Both the position numbers and the translations under genes were made by a program. Shown here piece by piece: positions 1-8,941 of a stretch of 64,000 bases of DNA. The notes below the pieces were generated by a model, which was given only the letters and a program-made list of their open reading frames with translations, made no database searches and was not told where the DNA came from. The first letter of the stretch is position 1, and each line of letters begins with the position of its first letter. Location: assembly GCA_022828135.1 (NCBI GenBank), contig JAJEJB010000015.1, positions 17,484 through 81,483 of the forward strand, written 5' to 3'. This DNA is from Acidimicrobiia bacterium. GTDB lineage: Bacteria > Actinomycetota > Acidimicrobiia > Acidimicrobiales > Aldehydirespiratoraceae.

Positions 1-1
1 G

Positions 2-448
2 TCGGTGCGGGCGGCATGGGAGTGGATGTCCGGCGTGAGCGCGGCGCAGAGCTGGGGGGTCACCGCCGGCCTCCCGGCCGGATACGAGGCTGCGCTGAAG
101 AACGGCTTCTTCCCGATGTCCGGTGCCGGGTGGCGGCTGGGCACCACGGGGGTGGTACGCGACCCGGACGGCGGCGCCTACGCCATGACAGTGATGACGG
201 ACAACAATCCAAGCGAGTCGGCCGGGATGAGGCTCGTGGAGATGATCGCCCGCCACATCAACTCGGCGCTCACCAGCGGTCCGCCCGCGGAACGGGCCAC
301 CGATGGCGTCGAGTGCGTCGAGCCTCCCAGCCAGTCGTCCTGGTCCTCGGTCGCGGAGACGCTCGGCGGAGTCGATGCCGCCAGGTTGAGGTTCCTCAAC
401 GGCGGCGAGGCCGCCCCGCTGCCCGGTCAGCGAGTGTGCTGGGGTTAG
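2..448 (+). CDS. Serine hydrolase, beta-lactamase-like, C-terminal part
   Basis: The reading frame is open at the left edge, so only the last 148 or so residues are seen and the start lies outside the window. The visible part has a KNG triplet followed by a GWRLGTTGVV stretch and then AMTVMTDNNPS, which is the order of the KTG-box strand and following strand in class A beta-lactamase-like hydrolases. The last 50 residues look disordered. The role is probably a periplasmic or secreted serine hydrolase; a real antibiotic-hydrolysing activity cannot be claimed because the Ser-x-x-Lys motif is not in view. It ends 42 nt before the acyl-CoA synthetase, which has its own ribosome binding site. Confidence 0.55.
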   Translation, partial: SVRAAWEWMSGVSAAQSWGVTAGLPAGYEAALKNGFFPMSGAGWRLGTTGVVRDPDGGAYAMTVMTDNNPSESAGMRLVEMIARHINSALTSGPPAERATDGVECVEPPSQSSWSSVAETLGGVDAARLRFLNGGEAAPLPGQRVCWG

Positions 449-490
449 CGTGAGCGCTGAAGGGTGCGCCATCGCTAAGGAGGCCCTGCA

Positions 491-2128
491 ATGACGTTGT
501 CAACCGCCGAAGGGCCGACCTCGGTTCCGTTGCTGGATGAGACGATCCCGCAGAATCTGGCCAGAACGGTCGCCGAGCACCCCGAGCGCGATGCGTTGGT
601 GTCGGTGGAGCAGGGTCTGCGCTACACGTACACCGAGTTCGCCGACGAGGTCGACCGGGTGGCCCGGGGGCTCATGGGGATCGGTGTGGCCAAGGGCGAC
701 CGCGTCGGGATCTGGAGCCCGAACTACGCCGAGTGGGTGCTGGTGCAGTACGCCACGGCCCGCATCGGCGCGATCTTGGTGACTATCAACCCGGCCTACC
801 GGTCCTCGGAACTCGAGTACGTGCTGAACCAGTCACAGATCTCCGTGCTGGTGGCGGTGGAGTCGTTCCTGACCAGCGACTACCGCTCGATGATCACCGC
901 GGTGTGGGACCGGGTGCCGGCCGAGCGGGTCATCTACCTGCACACTTCGGATTGGGAGACGCTGCTGGAGGCTGCCGAAACGGTGTCGGCGGACCAGCTC
1001 GAAGAGCGCAGCGCGCAACTCGAACCCGATGACGCCATCAACATCCAGTACACCAGCGGCACGACCGGCTTCCCCAAGGGCGCCACGCTGAGCCATCGCA
1101 ACATCTTGAACAATGGGCTGTTCATCGGCGAGGCGTGCCAGTACACCGCCGAGGACCGGGTGTGCATCCCGGTGCCGTTCTACCACTGCTTCGGGATGGT
1201 GCTGGGCAACCTGGCCTGCACCACCCACGGCTCCGCCATGGTGATCCCCGCCGCCGGATTCAACGCCGGTTCAACCCTCCAGGCGGTCGCCGTCGAGCGC
1301 TGCACGAGCCTGTACGGGGTGCCGACGATGTTCATCGCCGAGCTGGGGGAGCCCGATCTGGCCGACTATGACCTGTCATCGCTGCGCACCGGGATCATGG
1401 CCGGCTCGCCGTGCCCCATCGAGGTCATGCGCCAGGTGGTGGACCAGATGAACATGAGCGAGGTCACCATCGCCTACGGCATGACCGAGACCTCCCCGGT
1501 GTCCACCCAGACATCCGCCGACGACCCCCTTGAGAAGCGGGTCACCACGGTGGGGCGAGTCCATCCCCACGTCGAGATCCGCATCGTCGACCCCGCCACC
1601 AGTGTGGTTGTGCCTCGCGGCACCAGCGGCGAGTTCCAAACCCGGGGCTACTCGGTGATGCTGGGCTACTGGAACGACCCCGAGCGCACCGCCGAGGCCA
1701 TCGACGCCGACGGCTGGATGCACACCGGCGACCTCGCGGTCATGGACGACGAGGGCTACGTGAACATCGTCGGGCGCATCAAGGACATGATCATCCGCGG
1801 CGGCGAGAACGTGTACCCCCGCGAGATCGAGGAGTTCCTCTACACCCACCCAGACATCGTCGACGTGCAGGTCATCGGCGTGCCCGACGTCCGCTACGGC
1901 GAGGAGATCATGGCCTGGGTCCAGCTGCGCGACGGTGCCGGCACCACTACCGACGACATCAAGGACTTCTGCAGGGGCACCATCGCCCACTACAAGGTCC
2001 CCCGCTACATCAAGCTCACCGACACCTTCCCCATGACCATCACCGGCAAGGTCCAGAAGTTCAAGATGCGCGAGCAGTCCATCGAGGAACTCCGCCTCGA
2101 CGCGGCCGCCCAAGTCCAGAGCGCCTAG
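491..2128 (+). CDS. Acyl-CoA synthetase, AMP-binding (FadD-like)
   Basis: A 545-residue ANL-superfamily adenylating enzyme that activates a carboxylic acid, probably a fatty acid, to its CoA thioester through an acyl-AMP intermediate. The phosphate-binding loop [11 protein letters not shown] lies at residues 187-197. The TGD and [16 protein letters not shown] motifs near residue 430 form the adenylation core and hinge, and the C-terminal catalytic lysine sits in ITGKVQKFK. The length fits medium/long-chain FadD proteins. The ATG is preceded by AAGGAGG at good spacing, which fixes the start. The substrate cannot be read from the sequence. The gene is monocistronic, followed by a strong hairpin and a convergent neighbour. 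Confidence 0.9.
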   Translation: MTLSTAEGPTSVPLLDETIPQNLARTVAEHPERDALVSVEQGLRYTYTEFADEVDRVARGLMGIGVAKGDRVGIWSPNYAEWVLVQYATARIGAILVTINPAYRSSELEYVLNQSQISVLVAVESFLTSDYRSMITAVWDRVPAERVIYLHTSDWETLLEAAETVSADQLEERSAQLEPDDAINIQYTSGTTGFPKGATLSHRNILNNGLFIGEACQYTAEDRVCIPVPFYHCFGMVLGNLACTTHGSAMVIPAAGFNAGSTLQAVAVERCTSLYGVPTMFIAELGEPDLADYDLSSLRTGIMAGSPCPIEVMRQVVDQMNMSEVTIAYGMTETSPVSTQTSADDPLEKRVTTVGRVHPHVEIRIVDPATSVVVPRGTSGEFQTRGYSVMLGYWNDPERTAEAIDADGWMHTGDLAVMDDEGYVNIVGRIKDMIIRGGENVYPREIEEFLYTHPDIVDVQVIGVPDVRYGEEIMAWVQLRDGAGTTTDDIKDFCRGTIAHYKVPRYIKLTDTFPMTITGKVQKFKMREQSIEELRLDAAAQVQSA

Positions 2129-2192
2129 CGCCGTCGAATTCTAGAATATTTGAAAACCACTGAAACTCAGCAAAACTCAGTAGAGTGCCGGT

Positions 2193-2243
2193 GGGGCGGC
2201 TCCGGTGCCACGCAAGTGCGCTCTGCCAAACCGGGGCCGCCCC
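2193..2243. terminator. Hairpin between convergent genes, likely bidirectional terminator
   Basis: GGGGCGGC (2193-2200) pairs with GCCGCCCC (2236-2243). After one T-G wobble, CCGGT (2202-2206) pairs with ACCGG (2230-2234), giving a stem of about 14 bp with a 23-nt loop. It lies in the 199-nt gap between the 3' ends of the acyl-CoA synthetase and pdtaS. There is no immediate T-run, so it would be a U-less terminator. The rest of the gap is AT-rich and holds the perfect palindrome ATTCTAGAAT (2139-2148 approximately) and a short direct repeat AAACTCAG, but no supported gene. Confidence 0.5.
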
Positions 2244-2327
2244 AACTGCTGGCACAGCTTACTCGTTTTCCGGCACTGTGCAACCCTTTATGTGATTTCA
2301 GCCATACTCTCAATATACGTCGGACTG

Positions 2328-3926
2328 CTAGCCGACCGGCGACGGGACTGATCGGCGGGGGACGGTCACCTCGATCACGGTGCCGCGGGGTGGGTCCGCC
2401 GAAACGGCCTTGATAGTGATCGAGCCGCCGAGGTCGTGAACCACGAAGGTGCGCACGATGGTGAGGCCGAGCCCGGCGTCGCGGTCCAGCGAGAAGCCCT
2501 CAGGCACGCCCGGCCCGTCATCGGTGATGCGCATGGTCAACGTGCTGGCGGTGCGGGCCAGGCGCACCTCGACGAGCTCCCCCGCGCCGGCGGGAGGTGC
2601 GGCGTGCTGGAAGGCGTTCTGCACCAGCTCCACCAGCACCACCGCCAGCGGCATCGCCGTCTCGCCGTCTATCTCGCCCACGGCCCCCTCCACCTGAATC
2701 TTGAGGGGCCGCTCCGCCGGGGCGAGACCATCCTCCACCAAGCGCACAAGCGGGCCCACGATCTCATCGAAGTCGAGGTCGGAGGTGGTGTCGAGCGCCA
2801 GATGCTCATGCACCATGGCGATCGACGAGACCCGCCGGACCGAGGACTCGACGGCCTTCTTCGCCTCCGCGCTGCCCAGGCGGCGAGCCTGGATCTGCAG
2901 CAGAGAACTCACCGTTTGCAGGTTGTTCTTGACCCGATGGTGGATCTCGCGGATCGTCGCATCCTTGGACAGGAGCAGGCGGTCGTGGTGGCGCAACTCG
3001 GACACGTCTCGGAGCATCGCCACCGCCCCGGTGATCCGGTCCTCGGCCACCATGGGGTAGGCCCGCAGCACGACCACGATCATCGATCCGGCCGTGAACT
3101 CGGCCACCGTGGAACGCCGGCGCCAGAACGAGCGGCGTATCACCGTGTCGTCCAGTCCGAGGTCGCTGAGACTGCTGCCCGGCACCGAGCGCGTCACGCC
3201 CAAGCGGTGCAGGGCGCTGCGGGCGTTGGGCGAGGCGTAGCTGATCCGGCCCTGCCGGTCCAGCACCAGCACCCCATCGCCGACACGCGGCTCGCGGAAC
3301 TCGCCAACCCGCTCCATGCGCTCGTAGGGGAACACGCCCTCGGCGATCATCCGCGCAAAGCGGTTGTACAGAGCGCGGTAGACGGTCTCCAGCGGGTTCT
3401 CGTGGCGGATGGGGGCCGGTGCCGCCTCGCGCGAGAGCACCGCCACCGGCACATCGTCGCAACGGACGGGCACATAGTCCACGACGCGGCGGCGGTCGCG
3501 TAGCGGCAGGCTGTCGACCTCCTCGACGACTGTGTCATCGCCCACGACAGGCCCCGAACCGGCTTCGGCCACCTCCGCCTCGCCGGCCTCGCCGGTATCC
3601 ATCGCGGCCTGCAGCCACGCCAAGGCGGGCCCCCGGACGATGGTGCCCACCGGGTCGACCACATGAACGGTGGGCCCGGTGTTGGCCCGGGCGTGGGCCA
3701 GCACCACGAAGTCACCGTCGGCGCTGACGGCCTCGTTGGCCGCCAGATCTGAGGCGCCCGCTACCGCCGCCGGATCGAATCCGGCGACGCAGGGGGCGTA
3801 CAGCAGCAGATCCCCGAAGGAGAGGTCGGCCAGCGGCGCCCACGAGCCCACCAGCCGGTGCAGATGATCGATGGAGCGCTCGTCGAGCGCGGTGCCGGCC
3901 CGGGCCAGCTCCGCGAGACCGACCAC
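2328..3926 (-). CDS. pdtaS: Sensor histidine kinase, PdtaS family
   Basis: A cytosolic two-component sensor kinase of the HisKA_2/HWE type, like mycobacterial PdtaS, whose partner PdtaR is an RNA-binding antiterminator (family knowledge). The N-terminal sensor begins with IDHLHRLVG and LADLSFGDLL, which matches the PdtaS N-terminal GAF-like domain. A PAS domain follows at about residues 210-315. The phospho-acceptor block REIHHRVKNNLQ has its histidines at 329-330, and the ATPase domain with N and G boxes (LVELVQNAFQHA, DDGPGVPEG) fills the C-terminus. The GTG start reproduces the family N-terminus. It is the third gene of the mrp-DUF3107-pdtaS operon, 15 nt after the preceding stop. No pdtaR is visible in the window. 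Confidence 0.88.
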   Translation of the reverse strand: MVGLAELARAGTALDERSIDHLHRLVGSWAPLADLSFGDLLLYAPCVAGFDPAAVAGASDLAANEAVSADGDFVVLAHARANTGPTVHVVDPVGTIVRGPALAWLQAAMDTGEAGEAEVAEAGSGPVVGDDTVVEEVDSLPLRDRRRVVDYVPVRCDDVPVAVLSREAAPAPIRHENPLETVYRALYNRFARMIAEGVFPYERMERVGEFREPRVGDGVLVLDRQGRISYASPNARSALHRLGVTRSVPGSSLSDLGLDDTVIRRSFWRRRSTVAEFTAGSMIVVVLRAYPMVAEDRITGAVAMLRDVSELRHHDRLLLSKDATIREIHHRVKNNLQTVSSLLQIQARRLGSAEAKKAVESSVRRVSSIAMVHEHLALDTTSDLDFDEIVGPLVRLVEDGLAPAERPLKIQVEGAVGEIDGETAMPLAVVLVELVQNAFQHAAPPAGAGELVEVRLARTASTLTMRITDDGPGVPEGFSLDRDAGLGLTIVRTFVVHDLGGSITIKAVSADPPRGTVIEVTVPRRSVPSPVG

Positions 3927-3941
3927 CGCCTCGGTTCTCCG

Positions 3942-4169
3942 CTATCCGAAGCCGATGGGGTGGGAGCCGGGCGGCCCCATCTCCACATGGGTGACGCGCG
4001 ACGCGGCCACCGCAATCTCCCGGCCCTTGTCGTCGGTCAGCCACAGCACCGGAACCTTGCCATTCAGAGCAGCCTCGACGGACGCCTTGATGTTCTCGCG
4101 GTCGGTGTCGTCGGGGAGGTTCACGGTGATGGGTTGGGGGTTGTCGGCGATGCCGATGCGAAGCTCCAC
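3942..4169 (-). CDS. DUF3107 family small protein
   Basis: A 75-residue protein of the actinobacterial DUF3107 family, beginning VELRIGIADNP and ending HPIGFG. I chose the internal GTG because an AAGGAG sits 6 nt upstream; a longer reading frame exists upstream but overlaps the end of mrp. It carries the family pattern of an N-terminal beta strand, an acidic linker, a helix and then LTDDKGREIAV and ASRVTHVEMG. The function is unknown. It lies 11 nt after the mrp stop codon and 15 nt before pdtaS, so it is probably co-transcribed with both. Confidence 0.85.
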   Translation of the reverse strand: MELRIGIADNPQPITVNLPDDTDRENIKASVEAALNGKVPVLWLTDDKGREIAVAASRVTHVEMGPPGSHPIGFG

Positions 4170-4180
4170 TCTGTTCTCCT

Positions 4181-5320
4181 TCAGACGATCTTCAACTCGG
4201 GATGGGTTCGTTTGGTGGGACCGTGGGCTTCGATCCACGACGCCATCGCGGCGAAGACCGACGACGCTTCAGAACCGGGATCCACCGCCATTATGGGCCG
4301 ACCGTGATCGCTGCCCTCGCGCAGCGGGATGGTCATGGGAACCTGGCCTATCAGCTCCACGTCGAGTATGCGGGCCAGTTCCGCTCCGCCGCCCGAGCCG
4401 AAGAGCTGGTAGCGCTTGCCGTCGTCGCCGGTGAACCACGCCATGTTCTCGATCACGCCCCGTACGGCGATGTTCACCTTGGAGAACATGAACGCCGAGC
4501 GCTGGGCCACCTTCTGGGCCGCGGGGTTGGGCGTGGTCACCACGTAGGCCTCGGCCCGGGGCAGGAACTGCGCCAGCGACAGCGAGATGTCACCGGTGCC
4601 GGGCGGGAGGTCGACCAGCAGGAAGTCGGGGTCGTCCCAGAACACGTCGGTGAGGAACTGCTCGAGAGCCTTGTGCAGCATCGGGCCCCGCCAGATCACC
4701 GGCTGGTCCTCCTGGGCGAAGAATCCCATCGAGATGCAGCGCACGCCGTGCACCTCGGGCGGAACGATCATGTCGTCGATCACCACCGGGGCCCGGTCCA
4801 CTCCCAGCATCCTCGGTATCGAGAAGCCCCACACATCGGCGTCCACGACCGCAGTGGAGCGGCCCCGTGCCGCGAGGGCGATGGCCAAGTTGGCGGTGAC
4901 CGACGACTTGCCCACCCCGCCCTTGCCCGAGGCGATCAGCAGCGTGCGGGTGGCATTGCCGGGCTCTGCGAACGGGATGGCCCGACCCTCGGCGTGGCCG
5001 TGTGCGGGCGCGGACCCGGCGGTGGCGGCCGGGTTGCCGTGCAGCTTCGTGCGCAACTCGGCCCGCTCGGCGTCGCTCATCACGGTGAAGTCCAGGGTGA
5101 CGGCGGCCACGCCGTCGAGTTCGAGCAGCGCGTCGGTCACCCGGCGCTGGATCTCGCTTCGCAGCGGGCAGCCCGCCACCGTGAGCGCGATGCGCACATC
5201 GGCATGACCCCCGTCGATGGTGAACCCCCTGTACATGCCGAGATCGACGATGCTGCGGTGCAGCTCAGGGTCCTCCACCGGTCGGAGGGCCTCGATCACC
5301 TCCGCTTCCGTGACGGCCAC
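4181..5320 (-). CDS. mrp: Mrp/NBP35-type P-loop ATPase, iron-sulfur cluster carrier
   Basis: A 379-residue protein with an N-terminal MIP18/DUF59 domain (residues 1-90, containing TVAGCPLRS) and a deviant-Walker-A ATPase domain with SGKGGVGKSS near residue 131. Mrp/ApbC proteins carry iron-sulfur clusters to apo-proteins. The usual CPxC pair of the C-terminal half is absent: the matching segment reads ENMAWFTGDDGKRYQLFG, as I recall for other actinobacterial Mrp proteins. The start is a GTG, and TAGCCT lies 6 nt upstream, typical of a leaderless transcript. It is the first gene of an operon with DUF3107 and pdtaS. Confidence 0.88.
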   Translation of the reverse strand: MAVTEAEVIEALRPVEDPELHRSIVDLGMYRGFTIDGGHADVRIALTVAGCPLRSEIQRRVTDALLELDGVAAVTLDFTVMSDAERAELRTKLHGNPAATAGSAPAHGHAEGRAIPFAEPGNATRTLLIASGKGGVGKSSVTANLAIALAARGRSTAVVDADVWGFSIPRMLGVDRAPVVIDDMIVPPEVHGVRCISMGFFAQEDQPVIWRGPMLHKALEQFLTDVFWDDPDFLLVDLPPGTGDISLSLAQFLPRAEAYVVTTPNPAAQKVAQRSAFMFSKVNIAVRGVIENMAWFTGDDGKRYQLFGSGGGAELARILDVELIGQVPMTIPLREGSDHGRPIMAVDPGSEASSVFAAMASWIEAHGPTKRTHPELKIV

Positions 5321-5326
5321 GGGCTT

Positions 5327-5332
5327 AGGCTA
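5327..5332 (-). promoter_or_regulatory. Leaderless -10 element of mrp
   Basis: TAGCCT on the minus strand matches TANNNT and ends 6 nt before the GTG of mrp, so transcription would begin at or next to the start codon. No Shine-Dalgarno sequence is present. The same arrangement recurs at several operon heads in this window. Confidence 0.5.
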
Positions 5333-5417
5333 ACGGAGTGTCCAGAACGGACCTCAGCAAGGCACCGGACTGCGACGGGGCGGCGCGCACCGTCGCGGAC
5401 CTGTAGGGAGAGGGTCG

Positions 5418-5891
5418 ATGCTGCACCTCGTGCGCCATGCCGACGCGGGAAGCCGGATGGCCTGGGTCGGCAACGACTTCGAGCGACCGCTGGACGATCA
5501 CGGACGGATGCAGGCCGACGCCATCGGTGCGGCCCTGGCCTCCCGGCCGGTGGGTCGCATCCTGTCGAGCCCGTACGTGCGCTGCGTGGACACCGTCGTG
5601 CCACTGGGTCGGGCGCTGGGGCTGCCCGTGGAGACATGCGACGAACTCGCCGAAGGCTCATTCGTCGGCGATGCCTTCGATCTGCTGCGATCGCTGGCTT
5701 CAGCCGAGGGTGACTCGGTACTGTGCGGCCACGGCGACGTCATTCCCGGGCTGCTGTGGGTGCTGGCCCAGTACGGGCTGGACATCCCTGATCTGGGAAG
5801 GTGCAAGAAGGGGTCGATCTGGGAGCTGGAGGTGAGCGACGGTCGAATCGTGGGCGCCGCCTACCGGCACCCGCGCACCTTCGGCGCCTGA
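5418..5891 (+). CDS. Histidine phosphatase, SixA-like
   Basis: A 157-residue member of the histidine phosphatase (phosphoglycerate mutase-like) superfamily of the short SixA type. The catalytic LVRHADA is at residues 3-9, a conserved arginine follows in SSPYVRC, and the second catalytic histidine is in LCGHGDV near residue 109. SixA-type enzymes dephosphorylate phosphohistidine or small phosphate esters; the substrate here is unknown. The ATG has an upstream AGGGAGAGG. It is divergent from mrp and convergent with the HD protein. Confidence 0.82.
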   Translation: MLHLVRHADAGSRMAWVGNDFERPLDDHGRMQADAIGAALASRPVGRILSSPYVRCVDTVVPLGRALGLPVETCDELAEGSFVGDAFDLLRSLASAEGDSVLCGHGDVIPGLLWVLAQYGLDIPDLGRCKKGSIWELEVSDGRIVGAAYRHPRTFGA

Positions 5892-5913
5892 TCCCCGCAG
5901 GCCGAGGGCCTTC

Positions 5914-6495
5914 TCAGGCCGTGTACTGCGGCGGTTGGGAGAAGACCTCGTGGAGCAGGGGCACGAACTCCTCCATGGGCAGGTCGTCGTAGTCGGGGTC
6001 GAAGCAGTTCTCGTCGTATGAGGCGCAGAAGTCGACGCAACGGTCGTAGTGGGGCGACTCCGCGTAGCGCTCCCGGGCGTGGCGGTCACCGCCGAGGTGA
6101 TGGAAGTAGTAGTAGCCCTGGAACAGCCCGTGGTGGCGGACGACCCACTCGGTCTCCTCGCTCACGTAGGGGGCGAGGATGGCGGCCGCCACCCCGCTGT
6201 GGTTGTCGGGAGCGAGCACGTCGCCGATGTCGTGCAACAGCGCGGCCACCACGAACTCGTCGGACTCGCCGTTGCGAAGCGCCCGGGTGGCCGACTGGCG
6301 GCAGTGGCGGGCCCGGTCGATCTGGTACCCGAGGGTGGGACCCTCGAGCAGCCTCATCACTGAGAGCAGGTGCGGCACGAGCGTCTCGCGGGCGTGGTCC
6401 GCGAAGATCGTGGCGAGCTGTTCGTAGTCCTCGCGAGTGCCGTCGGCCATAGCCGTCCAGCCCACTGTGAAGGTGTCGGCGAGCGTGTCGGACAT
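5914..6495 (-). CDS. HD-domain protein
   Basis: A 193-residue protein with an HD-type metal site: conserved histidine in RARHCRQSA, the HD pair in LLHDIGD, and histidines in VVRHHGLFQ and YFHHLGGD. This layout resembles the small HD oxygenases and hydrolases related to PhnZ and myo-inositol oxygenase, so either an oxygenase or a phosphohydrolase is possible. I chose the ATG beginning MSDTLADTF because GGAGGGGAG lies just upstream and a longer frame would overlap the preceding gene. It lies 52 nt after the DUF3179 lipoprotein on the same strand. Confidence 0.72.
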   Translation of the reverse strand: MSDTLADTFTVGWTAMADGTREDYEQLATIFADHARETLVPHLLSVMRLLEGPTLGYQIDRARHCRQSATRALRNGESDEFVVAALLHDIGDVLAPDNHSGVAAAILAPYVSEETEWVVRHHGLFQGYYYFHHLGGDRHARERYAESPHYDRCVDFCASYDENCFDPDYDDLPMEEFVPLLHEVFSQPPQYTA

Positions 6496-6547
6496 GCGGC
6501 TCCCCTCCTCCCCCGCGGCCGGCGCCGCGGAGTCACGCCGCAATCTA

Positions 6548-7915
6548 CTAGCCGATGATCTCTGCGTCGGGATAGAAGGCGGCGGCCGCGAACCAGAACG
6601 TGTCGAGATGCTCCACCGGCTCCAGCGCGGCACCGTCAGGGTCCGATGGTCGACCCAGGATGTCGTAGACCGCGGCGGTGGACGCGTCCACGAACCCGCC
6701 CCCCGCGTTCACCGAGAGATCCAGCGGCGGCCCGTCAACCGAGCGGATGAACACCCCGGTGGCCCCGACGTCACGCCCCTCGGCGATGACGCCGCTATCG
6801 AGGGCGCTGGCCGTGCCCGATTCATACAGTGCCACCAGTTCGCGGCCGGCGAAGGTGAACGGCACGACCCCGCGCTCGGCCAGCACGTCATAGGGAATGA
6901 CGGCCCCCTCGCTCCCGTCTCGCAGCGCCACGACCCTGGTCATCGGGTCGAGCCGATCGTCATAGGAGCCGCGGAACAGGAAGGGCTGGCTGCTGGAGTC
7001 GTAGAACTCGTAGGGGTTCTGCCCGTAGCTGCGGGCGTAGCCGGTCGAGAGGCCCAACACGTGGCCCTGCGGGTGCGTCGACAGGAAGTCCTCGAACGAC
7101 ACCGTCTGCACCGGGATGAAGTCGAGTTCGGTGCCGGTGAGATGGCCGGCCACGGCCTGGCCGGTGTAGTGAGACCACAGGCTCTCGGTCTGGCGGTCGT
7201 ACATCACCAGCGCGGAGTTGAACAGCTCCCCCGACGTGCCGAAGTCGAGGATGCGATCACCCACCCGCCGGTCGTAGGCGACCGCGGAGTTGCACAGCGG
7301 GCAGTACGACACCGTGACCGGGATCCCGCCGACGGTGCCGTTCACGAGCTCGTGCCAGGTCATGATTCGCAGGGGGTAGGCCCGGGCGTCGCCGTTGATC
7401 TCCAGCGCGAGCACCGGCTCGACCGCTGGCAGCCAGTCCACCTCGCCGGCCGGTTCGAAGGCAGGGTTCTCGAGGGGCGGGATCCCGTCGGGCGGCGGTC
7501 CCCCGGAGATGATCTGCCCGAGGTCGACGAGCGGCTCAGGATGGTCGGGGTGACGGCGGTCGCGCAGCGCGCTGGGCACATCCTCCCGAGGTGTGGACGC
7601 GATCGGCTCGAAGTCGATAACCACCGGCGACGGGTCGGCCCCAGTGCTGGACGCCGCAGTGGTCGTCTCTGGGGCCGGCTCGGACTGTTCGTCCGCACTG
7701 TCTGCCGGCGCGGATGCTGCGTTCTCGTCGGACTCAGCGGATTCGGTCTGCTCAGCGACGGCTTCCTCGGTGGCGGGCGGGGGCTGGGCACCCGCGACTG
7801 GCGCGTCGCCGTCCCCGGAAGGGGATTCAGAGCAGCCGAGGACCGCAATGACGAGAGCTGCGGCCGCCAACACGGTCAGGGCTCTGGCTGAAACAACGCG
7901 CATCTTGCAGGTCAT
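6548..7915 (-). CDS. DUF3179 lipoprotein
   Basis: A 455-residue exported protein. A short hydrophobic signal ends in VLGC (Cys 28), a lipobox, and is followed by an acidic, Ser/Glu/Ala-rich linker of about 90 residues. The rest is a DUF3179 domain, recognised by SYCPLCNSAVAYDR, FGTSGELFNSALVMYDR and QTESLWSHYTG. The CPLC pair could bind metal or form a disulfide. The domain has no assigned reaction that I know. There are two possible ATG starts four codons apart, and neither has a strong ribosome binding site. Confidence 0.85.
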   Translation of the reverse strand: MTCKMRVVSARALTVLAAAALVIAVLGCSESPSGDGDAPVAGAQPPPATEEAVAEQTESAESDENAASAPADSADEQSEPAPETTTAASSTGADPSPVVIDFEPIASTPREDVPSALRDRRHPDHPEPLVDLGQIISGGPPPDGIPPLENPAFEPAGEVDWLPAVEPVLALEINGDARAYPLRIMTWHELVNGTVGGIPVTVSYCPLCNSAVAYDRRVGDRILDFGTSGELFNSALVMYDRQTESLWSHYTGQAVAGHLTGTELDFIPVQTVSFEDFLSTHPQGHVLGLSTGYARSYGQNPYEFYDSSSQPFLFRGSYDDRLDPMTRVVALRDGSEGAVIPYDVLAERGVVPFTFAGRELVALYESGTASALDSGVIAEGRDVGATGVFIRSVDGPPLDLSVNAGGGFVDASTAAVYDILGRPSDPDGAALEPVEHLDTFWFAAAAFYPDAEIIG

Positions 7916-7966
7916 ATCGGGGCAAACCTAACGTCGCACTCACTCTCCTCTTACGGGAGGCCGACC

Positions 7967-8941
7967 ATGACCGATCACGCCGCCGCTCACGATCCCGCCA
8001 CCGAGGCGGCGGCCGTCGTCGGCGACGGATACGACGTGCGGGTGCTGGAGCCCAGCCCGCCGGCGGTCGCCGAGGGCCCGTTCTGGGCCGACGACCCCGC
8101 CCATCCCAGCAGCCGGGGCGCCGATCCCGTGGTTGCGCCTCACTCGGGCGCCGACCTCACCTGGGACGAGCTCATCGCCGCCCGTTCGGATCTGGCCGAC
8201 TTCGCGGCCGACCGCTGGCTGGGGGCTCGGCGCCAGCTCCCAGTCCGACCCCCGGACTACCCGTCGGCGCTGTTCGACTTCCACCGGCTGGCCTATTCGG
8301 TGGTGGCTGAGGCCCGGTACCGGTGCAACAGCAAGTTCGGGCTGCGGTACGCGCGGGGTGGCTTCGGCACCCCGTTCTTCGACGACGACGTTCAGGTGAG
8401 GGTGGCCGGCGACCGCCTGGTGGTCCAGGAGGCCGGGCAGGCCCGCACGGCGGCCATCACCACGCTGCGCGAGGCCGGAGAGTTCGTGGGCGTGGCACCG
8501 GGCACCACCGCTCGAGAGCACGACAGCCCCGAACTGGGCGACATCGACCGTCCTCTCGACGCGCGGGCCGACGTCGGCGAGTTCCTGGGGGCCTGGTTCG
8601 GACTGGCCACCGCCGCGCTCGAGGAACTCCGCTTCACGCCCGGGGTGATCGATCCCGAGCGGGTGCAGCTGTGGCCCGGGCACTTCGATCCCGCCATCGC
8701 CGCCGGTGACGCGGAGTCGGGCCGCCGGGCCACCTATGGCTTCTCCCCGGGCGACCATTCCCACGATGAGCCCTACATCTACGTGGCCGCCTGGGGCGAC
8801 GTCGACCGGTCCGACCCGTTCTGGAACGAGGAGGACTTCAACGGCGCGTCACTGTCCTACGGCGCGCTGTGCGCCGCCGAGGACCATCACGGCGCCGCGG
8901 TCGATTTCCTCAGAGACGGCTACGCCCGGCTCAGCCGCTGA
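7967..8941 (+). CDS. Conserved hypothetical protein, 324 aa
   Basis: I do not recognise a family. The protein is acidic, soluble (no signal peptide or membrane segment) and carries GGFGTPFFDDDVQV in the middle and GFSPGDHSHDEPYIYVAAW near the C-terminus. The DHSHDEP cluster could bind a metal. The ATG follows GGGAGG with good spacing. The last codons overlap the 3' end of the convergent cytochrome c maturation operon by 11 nt. Base composition is like the backbone. Confidence 0.7.
   Translation: MTDHAAAHDPATEAAAVVGDGYDVRVLEPSPPAVAEGPFWADDPAHPSSRGADPVVAPHSGADLTWDELIAARSDLADFAADRWLGARRQLPVRPPDYPSALFDFHRLAYSVVAEARYRCNSKFGLRYARGGFGTPFFDDDVQVRVAGDRLVVQEAGQARTAAITTLREAGEFVGVAPGTTAREHDSPELGDIDRPLDARADVGEFLGAWFGLATAALEELRFTPGVIDPERVQLWPGHFDPAIAAGDAESGRRATYGFSPGDHSHDEPYIYVAAWGDVDRSDPFWNEEDFNGASLSYGALCAAEDHHGAAVDFLRDGYARLSR

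Noticed and set aside
2150..2413. 87-codon open frame after the acyl-CoA synthetase
   Set aside because: It runs through the intergenic hairpin and into the 3' end of pdtaS, has no ribosome binding site and no similarity pattern.
2436..3503. 355-codon open frame opposite pdtaS
   Set aside because: Antisense shadow; the minus-strand frame has the complete PdtaS kinase motifs.
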